Notes under the pieces: generated by a model
Database searches by the model: none
What the model was told of the DNA's origin: nothing
The model's input: only the letters and a program-made list of their open reading frames with translations
Made by a program: the position numbers and the translations under genes
Assembly: GCF_000003815.2 (NCBI RefSeq)
Contig: NC_049982.1
Location: forward strand, 22,571,391 to 22,621,300
DNA from: Branchiostoma floridae
Lineage: Eukaryota > Chordata > Leptocardii > Amphioxiformes > Branchiostomatidae
DNA length: 49,910 bases
Direction of reading: 5' to 3'
Shown here: piece after piece, positions 1 to 10,200 of the stretch
How the letters are laid out: every line of letters begins with the position of its first letter
Numbering within the stretch: position 1 is the first letter of the stretch

Positions 1-399
1 AGCCGGAGCCTAACCTCTGCTTGGAGAGTAGTATTATGCTATTTTCAGACGCAAGGAGGCGAGTCGCAAATGAGTGTGCCCGCTTACGCCACCTGGCGTC
101 GAAGGCATCCACTCGGAAGTTGACAAAGAGTAAACTAATACTAGGACTCCTTGCATGTTTTTTACTTTTAGACAGACGAGCACAATGAGGCACTGCACTC
201 AAGTTTTAGTAACTCATTTTTAACGTCGGGTGCACGGTAGCCTGGGTACCAGACGGCCGTGCTGTAGTCGCTAATCTCTTCGGCCCGTGAAACAACTTGC
301 CCCGCCGCCGCACACAGCACGCGGGGCTTGATTATTCCTCGCACAGGGCGGGATAAATTAAAGTTTCAATGATTGGTAGAAAGGTTAATTCCCATACTA

Positions 400-490
400 C
401 AACTCCTGTATTAGTTAGTTAAGCTATAGAACTGTAGTTATGTAGATGCCATACTTTGTACCTCGTACAATTGTTGTGCAATAAAGTTAT
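400..490 (+). mobile_element. LINE 3' tail, inverted relative to 2751-2831
   Basis: About 85 bp ending GTGCAATAAAGTTAT match, inverted, the tail at 2751-2831. Confidence 0.65.
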
Positions 491-1290
491 CTGATAATCA
501 GAAGGGGTGCTCGGGCTTGTGACCTGCCCAGGCGTAAGGGCTCTAGTTTAGAGCAAAAGAGCGAGGGTTTTGTATCCAGGCTAGGTGCACGGCGGGTATA
601 CCGAAGTTGGGACTTCTATGTTCAGAGCCCAACACTCTTCCAGCTACGTACGCCACACACAACGCCACATTGTTGAATTTACGCGCGAGAGAATTTGCTT
701 TGGTGTATCGTCATTAGAAAGATGACACACGTCTCCCTTAGAGGAGACGTCCCTAACGGACTAACCGAAGATACTAAGGTACTCATTTTCAGCTGAGTCA
801 AGAAGGTGTTAAGTGCCTTTTCCAACACTGGGTCCTGTTGGATATTCCAACCAGATTCTAAGTCAATACCCCTCACCTCAAGACCGTCTGGCATACTTGA
901 ATGGGGATGGGAACGTGCGAACAAACGTTGAGTGATAACAGTTTATTCTTAGCCCAGCCACAGAGCCATTGTTTTGCTTGTTTATTTTGGTACATCAACA
1001 AGTGTTTCACCAACAAAACTTTCTTAAAACACTTCACTAGAAGAGCAATTTCCTCCATTGTCTAAACTGTCTAGTCAACTATCGGTACCTTCGCACCGGA
1101 ATCACCAAAATGTTGTGTCATCAAGGTGTGGCCATCAATCATGCAAAAAGACCACCTTACGAGTTGTTTTATTTCAAGACACCTTTTGTTTGCTGTGGTG
1201 CAGGTTGGATGCTTTCTGTGGGAAAGTTTGTGTGTCCAACAGAAGAAGTGTGAGAATTCTGACTTGCACGTTGAATCACACGTGGTGTTG

Positions 1291-1547
1291 TGTAAAATAC
1301 GAGAGCTTCAGCAATACGTTTTCAGTCTTACCCAGAAATAATGGGCGCGACTAAAATTTTGAAAGTATGAAGACATCAATGAATGTCAACCAAAATTCAA
1401 CTTATAGTGCACGAGGCGAGGGGAAATGTGTAAAATACGAGAGCTTCAGCAATACGTTTTCAGTCTTACCCAGAAATAATGGGCGCAACTAACATTTTGA
1501 AAGTATGAAGACATCAATGAATGTCAACCAAAATTCAACTTATAGTG
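1291..1547. repeat. Tandem duplication, 138-bp period
   Basis: 1291-1409 recurs almost unchanged at 1429-1547 (TGTAAAATACGAGAGCTTCA to CAACTTATAGTG), with 19 bp between the copies. Confidence 0.9.
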
Positions 1548-2164
1548 ATTAATACTTTGCATGCGAAGATAAATTTCCATCTTGACAATCTGAGTATGGT
1601 AAGGTGGGAGAGAAGAGAAAACATGGCCACTTCAGCTGCTATCTCAGGTGTGCTGGTCAAGTTTGGGGTTGGATTTTTGATCTGCTTAAAGTCACCTAAC
1701 CAGTTGATGCATAGAGTTTTCTGCTCAAGCGTTTTGGTAATGTCCGCCTAGATTTCATGGCATTAGAAACACAAAAATCATCACACCGCTCTGGTTACAG
1801 GTCCAGCGTCTTCCGAATACTAGGGGCACACTTCTAAACTGGGACCCAGGAAGGATCTTTGTGGGAACGAAATATAAACGTGCACAAATTGCACTCATGA
1901 CTTTTTTCTTCACGTTTCATGTGTTGGGCTGTCTTTCATATCAATTTTTTGTCCCCACAAACAAACTGCCCACGTGCACCCGGACACCAGTTTGAAAATG
2001 TAACCATCTTGCTCGCTACTGACATTCTGATTTTCTAGAACGTTACCTGCAAATTCAAGTAATCACCACAAGGATTTGACATGTAACGTAATACACATGA
2101 AGTAAAGCAAAATTCTTACGGTTTTCGAGACTTCCCCCTCCCTTACTGGTATACACATACATTA

Positions 2165-2215
2165 CTACATAAACTATAACATAACAAAACATAACAAAAC
2201 ATAACATAACAACAT
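2165..2215. repeat. (AACATA)n simple repeat
   Basis: Imperfect copies of ACATAACAAA. Confidence 0.85.
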
Positions 2216-2750
2216 ATCCAGTGTGTTGACTTTGGTACCAAATTTGAGAAATCCCCACGCTTCTTGTTCTTGGCTGCCCCCCACCCGTGTCCAACAGCAC
2301 GGAAGAAACTTACGCAACTCTGGACAGTACCAGCAGCCTTCTGGGTCAAAGCGCTACAGGACAAGCGCCATCCCGGCCATTGTGGAAACGCTTAGTGAAC
2401 TCTAGCTGAACTTTACTCCTCAGTGACACTTTTATTTTTATTGCCTCCTGGTGGCGACATACGAACTCGTTTTTACAAAGTTTTTACAAAGTTGTCTTGT
2501 TGAAGGTTTAAAAGTCTATATAAATTCTAAGCCTATGAATAGCAGAATTCTTTGAACACATTTGTAATACTTCGAAACTGTATTTTAACTAGAAACTATT
2601 GTTATGATCTTATCATTGACCGATTGTTTTAACGTCGCTTATAAATGTTGCTAATTGTTGTACTGTGGAACGGAACATGCTTGTAATGTCCTCGCAATTC
2701 AGCCTCCTAGGCTGCCGGGAGGACTGTTATGCGTAATGCGTCTTAATATA

Positions 2751-3165
2751 TAACTTTATTGCACAACAATTGTACGAGGTATAAAGTATGGCATCTACAA
2801 AACAACAGTTCTATAACTAATACAGGAGTTGGAAGCTTTTACAATCATTGGAGGAATTTCTAATGTCTAAACCTTCTTTGAAATATTTTCCTATTTCTGC
2901 CATGCAGGGATTTTCACATGTCATGATGTATTTGAATTTGCACTTCAGGTCCATTGAGATAAATCCTTGTGTATGAAATGACAACCTTCTGTATAGAGAA
3001 TTGCGTATTTCAGAATATTTGGGACATACAACCATAAAGTGATATTCGTCTTCAATTAACTCTGGACAGAATGGGCAAACCCTCTGGTCGACAGGGATTT
3101 TTTGGAATCCTCTGGTTTCTATATTTAATTTGTGACAGCCAATTCTGAGTTGTTAAACCAGTCTA
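2751..3165 (-). mobile_element. LINE 3' end with reverse-transcriptase C-terminal region
   Basis: Minus-strand HKLNIETRGFQKIPVDQRV, then CPFCPELIEDEYHFMVVCPK, as in the Cys-rich C-terminal region of non-LTR retrotransposons. The tail contains AATAAAG and matches 400-490 in the opposite orientation. Confidence 0.75.
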
Positions 3166-3339
3166 CATATCTATTTATTGTTTCGAGAGCCATTCCTATC
3201 GGATTATTGGGTAGGGTTTAAGCTCTCTAATACTTTTTTGACAATTTTCTATGCTAAGATTTACTCCCGTGGCCCAGGTACAGTGGTGTCATCTCTGGGT
3301 TTCCGTGCAGTGTTTTATTTTCCTGTGATTTTAATTTTA

Positions 3340-3917
3340 CAAGGGGCGATCAATAAGTAATGCCCCTGACCCATTTTCCATAGCAGGAGATTAATGAAAC
3401 TTGGCACAGTTATTAGTCTTACTCTTCATAGGAACCACCCAGAGTTATGCATTTCTCCCATCGTTTGATGCAGCTCTGGACACCGTTTTTGTAGGACACC
3501 CCAGGTTGGTCCTCCAACAGATGCCTCATCAATGGCAGAAGAGGGACGACCAGGTCTGGGAGCTGTTTCCACAGACTTCCGGCCATGTTTGAATTCAGGA
3601 TGCCAGCGTTTTACAAGGTCATATGATGGGGCATCATCACCATAAGTTTCTTTCATTTCATCAAAAGTCTTCTTTGGTGTGCGTCCTTTCAAATACAAAA
3701 ACCGGATCACTGCGCGACACTCAACTGGTCCCATTTCACACATGGTCCATTTCGCACCTGACTCAGTTCAAACACCAGTAAATCAGAAACCATAATTAGT
3801 TCAGAGCTGTTTTTTGCAACATAACCTATAAAGATATGAATCATTACACACACAAAATTTCATCTAGATCAGACGACTGGAAGTGGGTCAGAGACATTAC
3901 TTATTGACCGCCCCTCG
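3340..3917 (-). mobile_element. Deleted mariner-type transposon
   Basis: Inverted ends C(A/G)AGGGGCG(A/G)TCAATAAGTAAT with TA on both sides. The minus-strand frame 3426-3743 encodes the transposase N-terminal helix-turn-helix region: RAVIRFLYLKG..., YGDDAPSYDLVKRWHPEF, then PRPGRPSSAIDE. The catalytic region is deleted, so it is inactive. Confidence 0.85.
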
Positions 3918-4185
3918 TACATCTACCTATTCTTTTTGAGAACTGAGTACACGCTGGTCAGGGTTGTAGTATTTTGGATGACGCGTGCGCGTGTAGAGAA
4001 ACTAGACTGGACACATTTGAAAAACGCAGCTTAGGTCTGGGAAAATAGTGTGTTTCGGACTACCCGACCCATACTAGCGTAAACCTACCAAATCAAGTCC
4101 GAACGTAGCCTTTTCTTGTGGGATCGACCACTGGCAAGGTCCATATAAGTTTCTGACAGTTGAGATTTTAGAGCCCGAATTCCAA

Positions 4186-4406
4186 GTAACGCTCGTTCTC
4201 CTTTATCCGTGTGGTGACCTTTATCCGTTGTCTTTAAAAACAGCACATTTAGGAGTATTAAGTCTGCGGACTGTGGTTTCAAATTTGCAATATCTTAAAA
4301 ATGTTCTGATTTAAACCACCGTCCGTCGACTTAATATCCCTAAATACGTTTTTTCTTACAGACAACGAATATAGGTTACCCCCGGATAAAGGTTAACCAG
4401 CGTTAG
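4186..4406. mobile_element. MITE with TAACGCT...CCTTTATCCG ends
   Basis: Inverted ends TAACGCTCGTTCTCCTTTATCC (left, with changes) and GGATAAAGGTTAACCAGCG (right). A second inner inverted repeat flanks the centre. Related copies: 14530-14745, 41725-41793 and 44829-44869. Confidence 0.6.
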
Positions 4407-5837
4407 TGGTAAAAATTTTCTCACAGACTGTTCCATTTTTCCAGGGCCGCAACGGGAAGGACAACATCAATTTTCTCAGGCCTTACCTTTACTGTTGGGT
4501 TTGAGACAGTCAAACCTGTCCTCGTGAAAACAAACAGCTACATTGTTATATTGTTTGTTATATTGTTTGTTTCCAAACATACAATAAGACTTGTTCTACA
4601 AACAGAGGCTCGATCACTGTGACTTAGTTTAAGAGTTATACTATGGTATTTGAATATCATCATTGATATATCTTGACTCAGAACTCGAATTACATGACCG
4701 AATGATATTCCAATCCTAATCATCTTTTTTTTTCAGAAATGCGCTCAGCACATTTACCCCCTCTTCCACCCTTCCGCTACTGGAAGGAACGGCCGCTTAA
4801 CGAGTAAAGATTTGTCAGATCGCTCAACGCTGGTAGACAAAGAACAGGTTGAATTTCTTTTATTGTATTTAATCATATGTTTTGCACTTTGCATATAAAA
4901 CCAACAAAGTCCAACAAAGTCAAGCTGAAGGTGTATAATTCCGCCAAGAGAAGAATGTTGGAAAATTGCTTTTTGCTGCTTTCTGATGGATTTTTGGAGT
5001 CGAGTCGTCTGTTGTCTCCTTTGGGGTAGAAACTGTACAAAAACCGTACACTCTTTTGAATAAAGCTGCTATGAAAGATATCTTCATAACAACTGCGTAA
5101 ATGATGACTAACGTGTTCCTGTCTCTGGGGAAGGAAGAATAGAAAAAGTCCATGTGATAATTTCCGCAATCTCCTATGACACAGCCGACAAAACCGGATC
5201 ACCGTTGCAGCGAGTTGATTCAAAAAAGTCTTCCTTGTCCGACCGGTCGACCAACTTTACAGGCTTTTACAAAATTAGACAAGAAATATCTGCACATACA
5301 GCTACGATATCCGAGCAACAGGGAACAAATTAAGTTAGGTTGACAGCAGTGGATGACAAATCGGGGTTACAAGCGATGCTGATAGTTGACAAATTATCCA
5401 AGGATAACTAGCTCACAGCTGAAGGGGTTGAAATAACATCACATCCTTGCCTTTAGAAAATAGTATTTCATGTAAACAGTTGTCGAAGGTTAAACCTATT
5501 ACTTCTGAACTACCCTGAAGAAACAGCCTGTACATGACAATAGTTGTTGTTGTCATACACACAAGATATGGTATACATCACCAAAACGCAGCTGGCATGC
5601 CTGAAATAGTGAAATTTTTGCTAACTGAATACACGCCGACCTCGTACATCGTGGGAAAACGTTTCAGGACTTCACGTATGAGCCGAAGAGCTCACACGTA
5701 CAAGGCTGGTACATGATGATCATCTGTCAGGAACTTCTAAATTTCTAACCGTTCAGAAATGGTGACGAACTTTCATAATCCGTCTAAGATGGCCGCACGC
5801 AATAACGTTACACCCAAAAAAAAGAAAAAAAATATAG

Positions 5838-6095
5838 CGTAACCGTATGGCATCTGGCTCAGAATCCAGTGGTTCTGGGTTAGAATTCTAAAATGCTATC
5901 GATATTGTTCCCTTGGGGAAAGGCACTTAACAGTCCGTCCAGGTGTAAAGATGGGAACCTGACTTTGGTAAAAGGCAGTGGAAGGAGAGGGACGGTCCCC
6001 GCCTTCCAATACCCTGCCCTAGACACAGTGGATAACATCCCACTGTCCCTAGGACCACAGTAGAGATATGAGACTACTTTTACTTTTAGCTTACG
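5838..6095 (+). mobile_element. tRNA-derived SINE
   Basis: tRNA-like head (GGCATCTGGCTCAGAATC, TTCTGGGTTAGAATTCT), then the motif TTGGGGAAAGGCACTTAAC, which recurs in degraded form near 16478 and 44105. Confidence 0.5.
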
Positions 6096-6935
6096 AAAGA
6101 CAGGTTTTGTGTCTTGGGTATCAGCCATTTTTTTCTAATTTATGAACCTTTAGGGTAGTCCCTTAAGTTACATCAACTGATTTCCAAGGGTGTCTTTAAC
6201 AAAATCATAACAAATCAAGATACAAAAGAAAATAGCTAACTTATAATTTCTAAACCATATACATTCACGAATATATAATATAGAATGATAACCATACCGT
6301 AAATTGTGCAGTACTATTTTCTTGTCTTGTTTAGAGTTACCATCCTCCATTCGAGGAGGTAAAATAAAATAAAAAAACGAAAATGTAGAATGATGCACCA
6401 TAGAATTCAGTTTAGCTATCACTCAACTTTCTTTCACAAAAGTCGAGGGAGGTACAGACTGGATCCAATTTGATGCTCGCGGAGGCATGAGTCAAGGACA
6501 GACAAGTCACGCTGCAATGATTCTCTTACATAAGAGAAAAACACCTGCTCATTGTTGATCGGGACGGTGACTGTTTGGGCCACATACTTGGTACGGCGGG
6601 TTACATAGATGGTGAGTCCCGATTATTCGGACATTCCCTGCCAATTCTATTTTTATCATTCTTGTTCATGTGTAAATTAAAGAAGCCGTAGTGAGAAAGA
6701 GCTTTCTGATCAGCTTACCTAAAGTTCAAGATTTCAACTATTATCTTTGTGTATTCTCTCCGTTTCGTTTGCATGCGTATTTCCGTCGTATTGTTACTGT
6801 TATCCAATGTGTTCATGGCTACAAGGTAGTACGATTTTGTGTTGCTATGCGTTCTATTCCTCTGATTGCTGCTATTGCTGTACGTTTCTCTCAAGCGCGA
6901 TTTTATCAAAAAAGCGCTGTTCAGCAATATTCTAG

Positions 6936-6990
6936 CCAATGAGCGCCCATGTAGGGGTATAAAACAAGACAAGCCCTCCTCCTGCTCAGA
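6936..6990 (+). promoter_or_regulatory. CAP-A core promoter: CCAAT + TATA box
   Basis: A CCAAT box lies at 6936-6940 and TATAAAA at 6958-6964. A predicted start near 6986-6990 (CTCAGAG) opens a 5' UTR of about 95 nt that is nearly identical in all three paralogues. The GCCAATGAGCG block and TATA box also precede CAP-B and CAP-C. The GATAAG motif seen in those two is absent here. Confidence 0.72.
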
Positions 6991-7083
6991 GTGCGTCTTC
7001 AGTTGGTCATCAGACCTAGGAAGAGTGCGAGCCACCCGTCTCTAACCGGTACCACATCGCAGGAGAGCCGACAGACATCCAAG

Positions 7084-7228
7084 ATGCGCCCGCTGGTGAC
7101 TTTGCTGGCCTTCTGCTTCCTCGGCGTTGTTGCTGTGAGGAGTGCTCCAGCAGTAGAAGATGAAGTCGGTAGCGAAGACGGTAGCGAAGACGGTAGCGAA
7201 GACGGTAGCGAAGACGGTAGCGAGGACG
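7084..7228 (+). CDS. CAP-A exon 1: signal peptide and (GSED)5 tract
   Basis: The first in-frame ATG follows a 5' UTR shared with CAP-B and CAP-C. It encodes a basic-start hydrophobic signal (cleavage probably after VRSA) and then five exact or near-exact copies of Gly-Ser-Glu-Asp. The exon ends in phase 1 at donor GTATGA. CAP-B and CAP-C lack the GSED tract and go from EEETG straight to the donor. Confidence 0.85.
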
Positions 7229-10200
7229 GTATGAATTCTTTCATTTTCCATTTTTCAAATTGAATATTTTCTTTATGAAACCTAGGTCAAGAAACATGTT
7301 GACAAACTAATTTGTTCTCAGTAAAACAAACTGAATACATGCAATTAGCCCTCGGGCATGAATTTGCAATAAAGATTATTCTTATTCTATGAGATGATTC
7401 CCAAAGCAGTCTCTTTTTTATTTGCCGACTATATACAGTTGTAGAAACAGAATCTCGAAAAGTCGCTCGCCAGTCATACTTATGAGCGAAGCCAGATTAA
7501 GAAGTCTCCGTTGGGTTTTGTTTACAAACTGCAATTGCTCCTTTTTTTGATTGCCGAAAAATGCAAAATTGATTTTGGCCTCGGAAAAACTTAAATGGAC
7601 AGTAATTGGTTGGCTAAAGACGGCTGTCTTTTTTCTATTTGCTCCAAGACAGACAAGGACAAGATGGTACTGCACTCAGCTAGTAATTCATTTTAACAGT
7701 ATCACATGCAAAGGACAGAAGGTAAAGGTAGTTCCAATGTTAGCCTTTTGGGTTTTAATGACAGCGGGCTGTTATTCCCTGTGCCTCGGTATTGGGAGGC
7801 TGTGTCAGTGTCTGTTTTACCTTCGCCTAGGACATTCAGTTTTCGGGTGCGTGTGTGAGTCTGTGAATTTGTCTGTTTGTGAACAGCAAGCAGCGTGACA
7901 TTTCATCTCTCGGTAGTTGTTTGTAAAACGAAGTAGCTATTAGATACCCCGCGTCTTTCCAAGATACTGCAGCAGGATGTCCGGTTTTTATATCTCGTGT
8001 TCTTTCGCAGAATTAGAAGTGGTTCTGCCCGACTCGACCTTTGACACCTTTGAAACACCGGAACTGCCTGACGACATCGAAAAGCTGATGGAAGAGGAGC
8101 TTCTCGCTCAGATGAAGGAGGGAGAGGTCGATGATCTCGTGGAGCCTGACACTGAGGAGCCTGACTCTGAGGGTCGCGATAAGAGAGAGGTAAGGAACAG
8201 GAAAATCTGGGTTTTGTTTCGGACGCGGCCATGTTGATTTGATTTGATTACATGGATGATATCCCCGCGTGCAGCAATTTTTGGCCATTTGAAAAGATAA
8301 CTGTACAGTTTTCTTTGCTGTAAATTGTACAAAGCAGCTGGAAAATGAGGAAATATATGCCGTAAATTGCAAAAAGAATATAGAAAAACGTCTACTACTG
8401 TCGTAGAATGCCAAATTCAGTCCCAAAGTCAAGAAGATGTGAAAGGAAAGGAAAAATAAAGAACACATTGTTCGGCAAATCGTACAAAATGTGTGTTTAG
8501 TCATTAGGTCAGCCTTCGTTCATACCCCTGTCACATTGTCGACGATCCTCGGGTCGGGCGTACTTTGTGATTGCTGGAAGGTCGGCCTATTTTAAGATCG
8601 ATAGAGGGTGGCGCGTATTTTTCGCCTGTCACATTGAGCGAGGCTCGGGCGATCGCCTAAGAGTACGTTTATGATAATGAGCCTCCCATGACGCGGCGCC
8701 CCATCTTGCACGTGGATGAAGGTAAGACAAAACATTCCTCATAAAAAGGCAATAGTTCAATTAATTTAATGTCGCGACGTGGGAATCTTTTTGACCATAT
8801 CTAATGGACCGTACAGGCAGAATAGAAATGACAACAGGAAAAGAATTGTGTGATAAACCCAGCCCGCATACAACCACAGGAGACACAATGTCAGAATCAC
8901 TCGCTAAGTCAAAGAAAGTCTACATTTACAAACAAACGTGGTCCGACCAACTGGGCGTAGGTCATCCGATTTGCGACCGATGATCAATACGCCGGTCTCT
9001 ACTCGCCCGACACCTCAAAGGTCACCGGAGACTAGACGCTGCACAGCGAGCATCAAGCAGCTCCTAAAAATCGCCGACGATTACTAAAAATCGCGCACTG
9101 ATCGAAAAAACACCAGACGTCTTACTGCCGAAAATTTCGTATAGAGCTCGAAGACTTATCGTTAGATCGATTTTCGCGCAATGTGACAGGGGTAAAATAA
9201 AGGCAACATTTTTTGCTACACTTTTTTTACTTTCACGCTCGCACCAGTTTTGTGGTTCCCAGCGGGTGTGATCCGTTTAATCAAATCAACACGGAAAACT
9301 TGCCTGCTCTTCATCTATAGAATTCGTTGAGTAAAGTGTGAAACCATCGGTCGTTCAGCGGTCGTAGTCTATAGTGAAAAGAATACGTCAGCAGTGTTCT
9401 GTTTCTCCACCCAGGCCGGGGCTGACGACTGTGCCGACTCGTTGCCTCCGTCTCGTGACAAGTGCTTGTGTCGCATCTGGGCTGACATGGGCTTTGCAAA
9501 AGCGCGAGATCCGCTCTTAGAGNNNNNNNNNNNNNNNNNNNNNNNNNNNNNNNNNNNNNNNNNNNNNNNNNNNNNNNNNNNNNNNNNNNNNNNNNNNNNN
9601 NNNNNNNNNNNNNNNNNNNNNNATTTCTGCAGCGGATCGTGTCGATATAAAGGAGGTAAGACTGCACTAATGCATGTTATGTGCACGTGTGTCTTGAACC
9701 TTGCATGGTTATGATGTATGCTGTATGTATGTGCATGACTTCTTGTGCGTATTCATGTGTGTGTGTGTGTGTCCTTGTGCGTGTGTGTGTTTGCGTGTGA
9801 AATTGTGTGTTTGTGTGTGTGCGCGCGCGCGTGCGTGTGTGTGTGTGTGTGTGTGCGTGTGTGTGTGCGTGTGTGTATGTGTGTGCGTGTATGTTTGACT
9901 ATTGTCTCTCTTCAGGGTATGTGTTTTAAATATTTCCTAATAGATCCTGCGTAAAAAATGGACAGCTATCATGAAAATGAAAGAGGTGTAATTTACCATC
10001 TACTAATGTAGGCAGGTGTTTCGAGAATACTTTTTTACCCTTTGTCTTGTTCTTTAAAACTGCAGCGTACCCTTGCAAGGACGTCAGTAACGAACGCCTC
10101 TGCACCAGCATTAAGGCACGCGGTTATAAGTCAGGTCCGTTGCCTGAACTCTGCTGCCCCAAGTCTTACGGTTTCTGCACCGGTAAGAAAAATCTTGTCT

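Larger units (their letters stand above)
1..6930. other. Upstream region with no host gene identified
   Basis: Apart from the LINE ends, mariner remnant, MITE, SINE and tandem repeats listed, I see no spliceable coding exon. Frames are short, without family motifs or neighbouring splice partners. A regulatory role for CAP-A cannot be excluded. Confidence 0.5.

Noticed and set aside
7343-7380. AATAAA as the end of a short CAP-A transcript
   Set aside because: TTAGCCC..GGGCA..AATTTGCAATAAA recurs at 19455-19488 in an intron, so it looks like a dispersed repeat tail rather than a gene end.
8013-8504. 163-codon open frame on the minus strand
   Set aside because: It lies antisense to the pro-region exon of CAP-A, whose low-complexity acidic codons leave the other strand open. 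No motif and no paralogue conservation of the frame.
9701-9954. Cys/Val-rich open frames
   Set aside because: They are translations of the (GT)n microsatellite.
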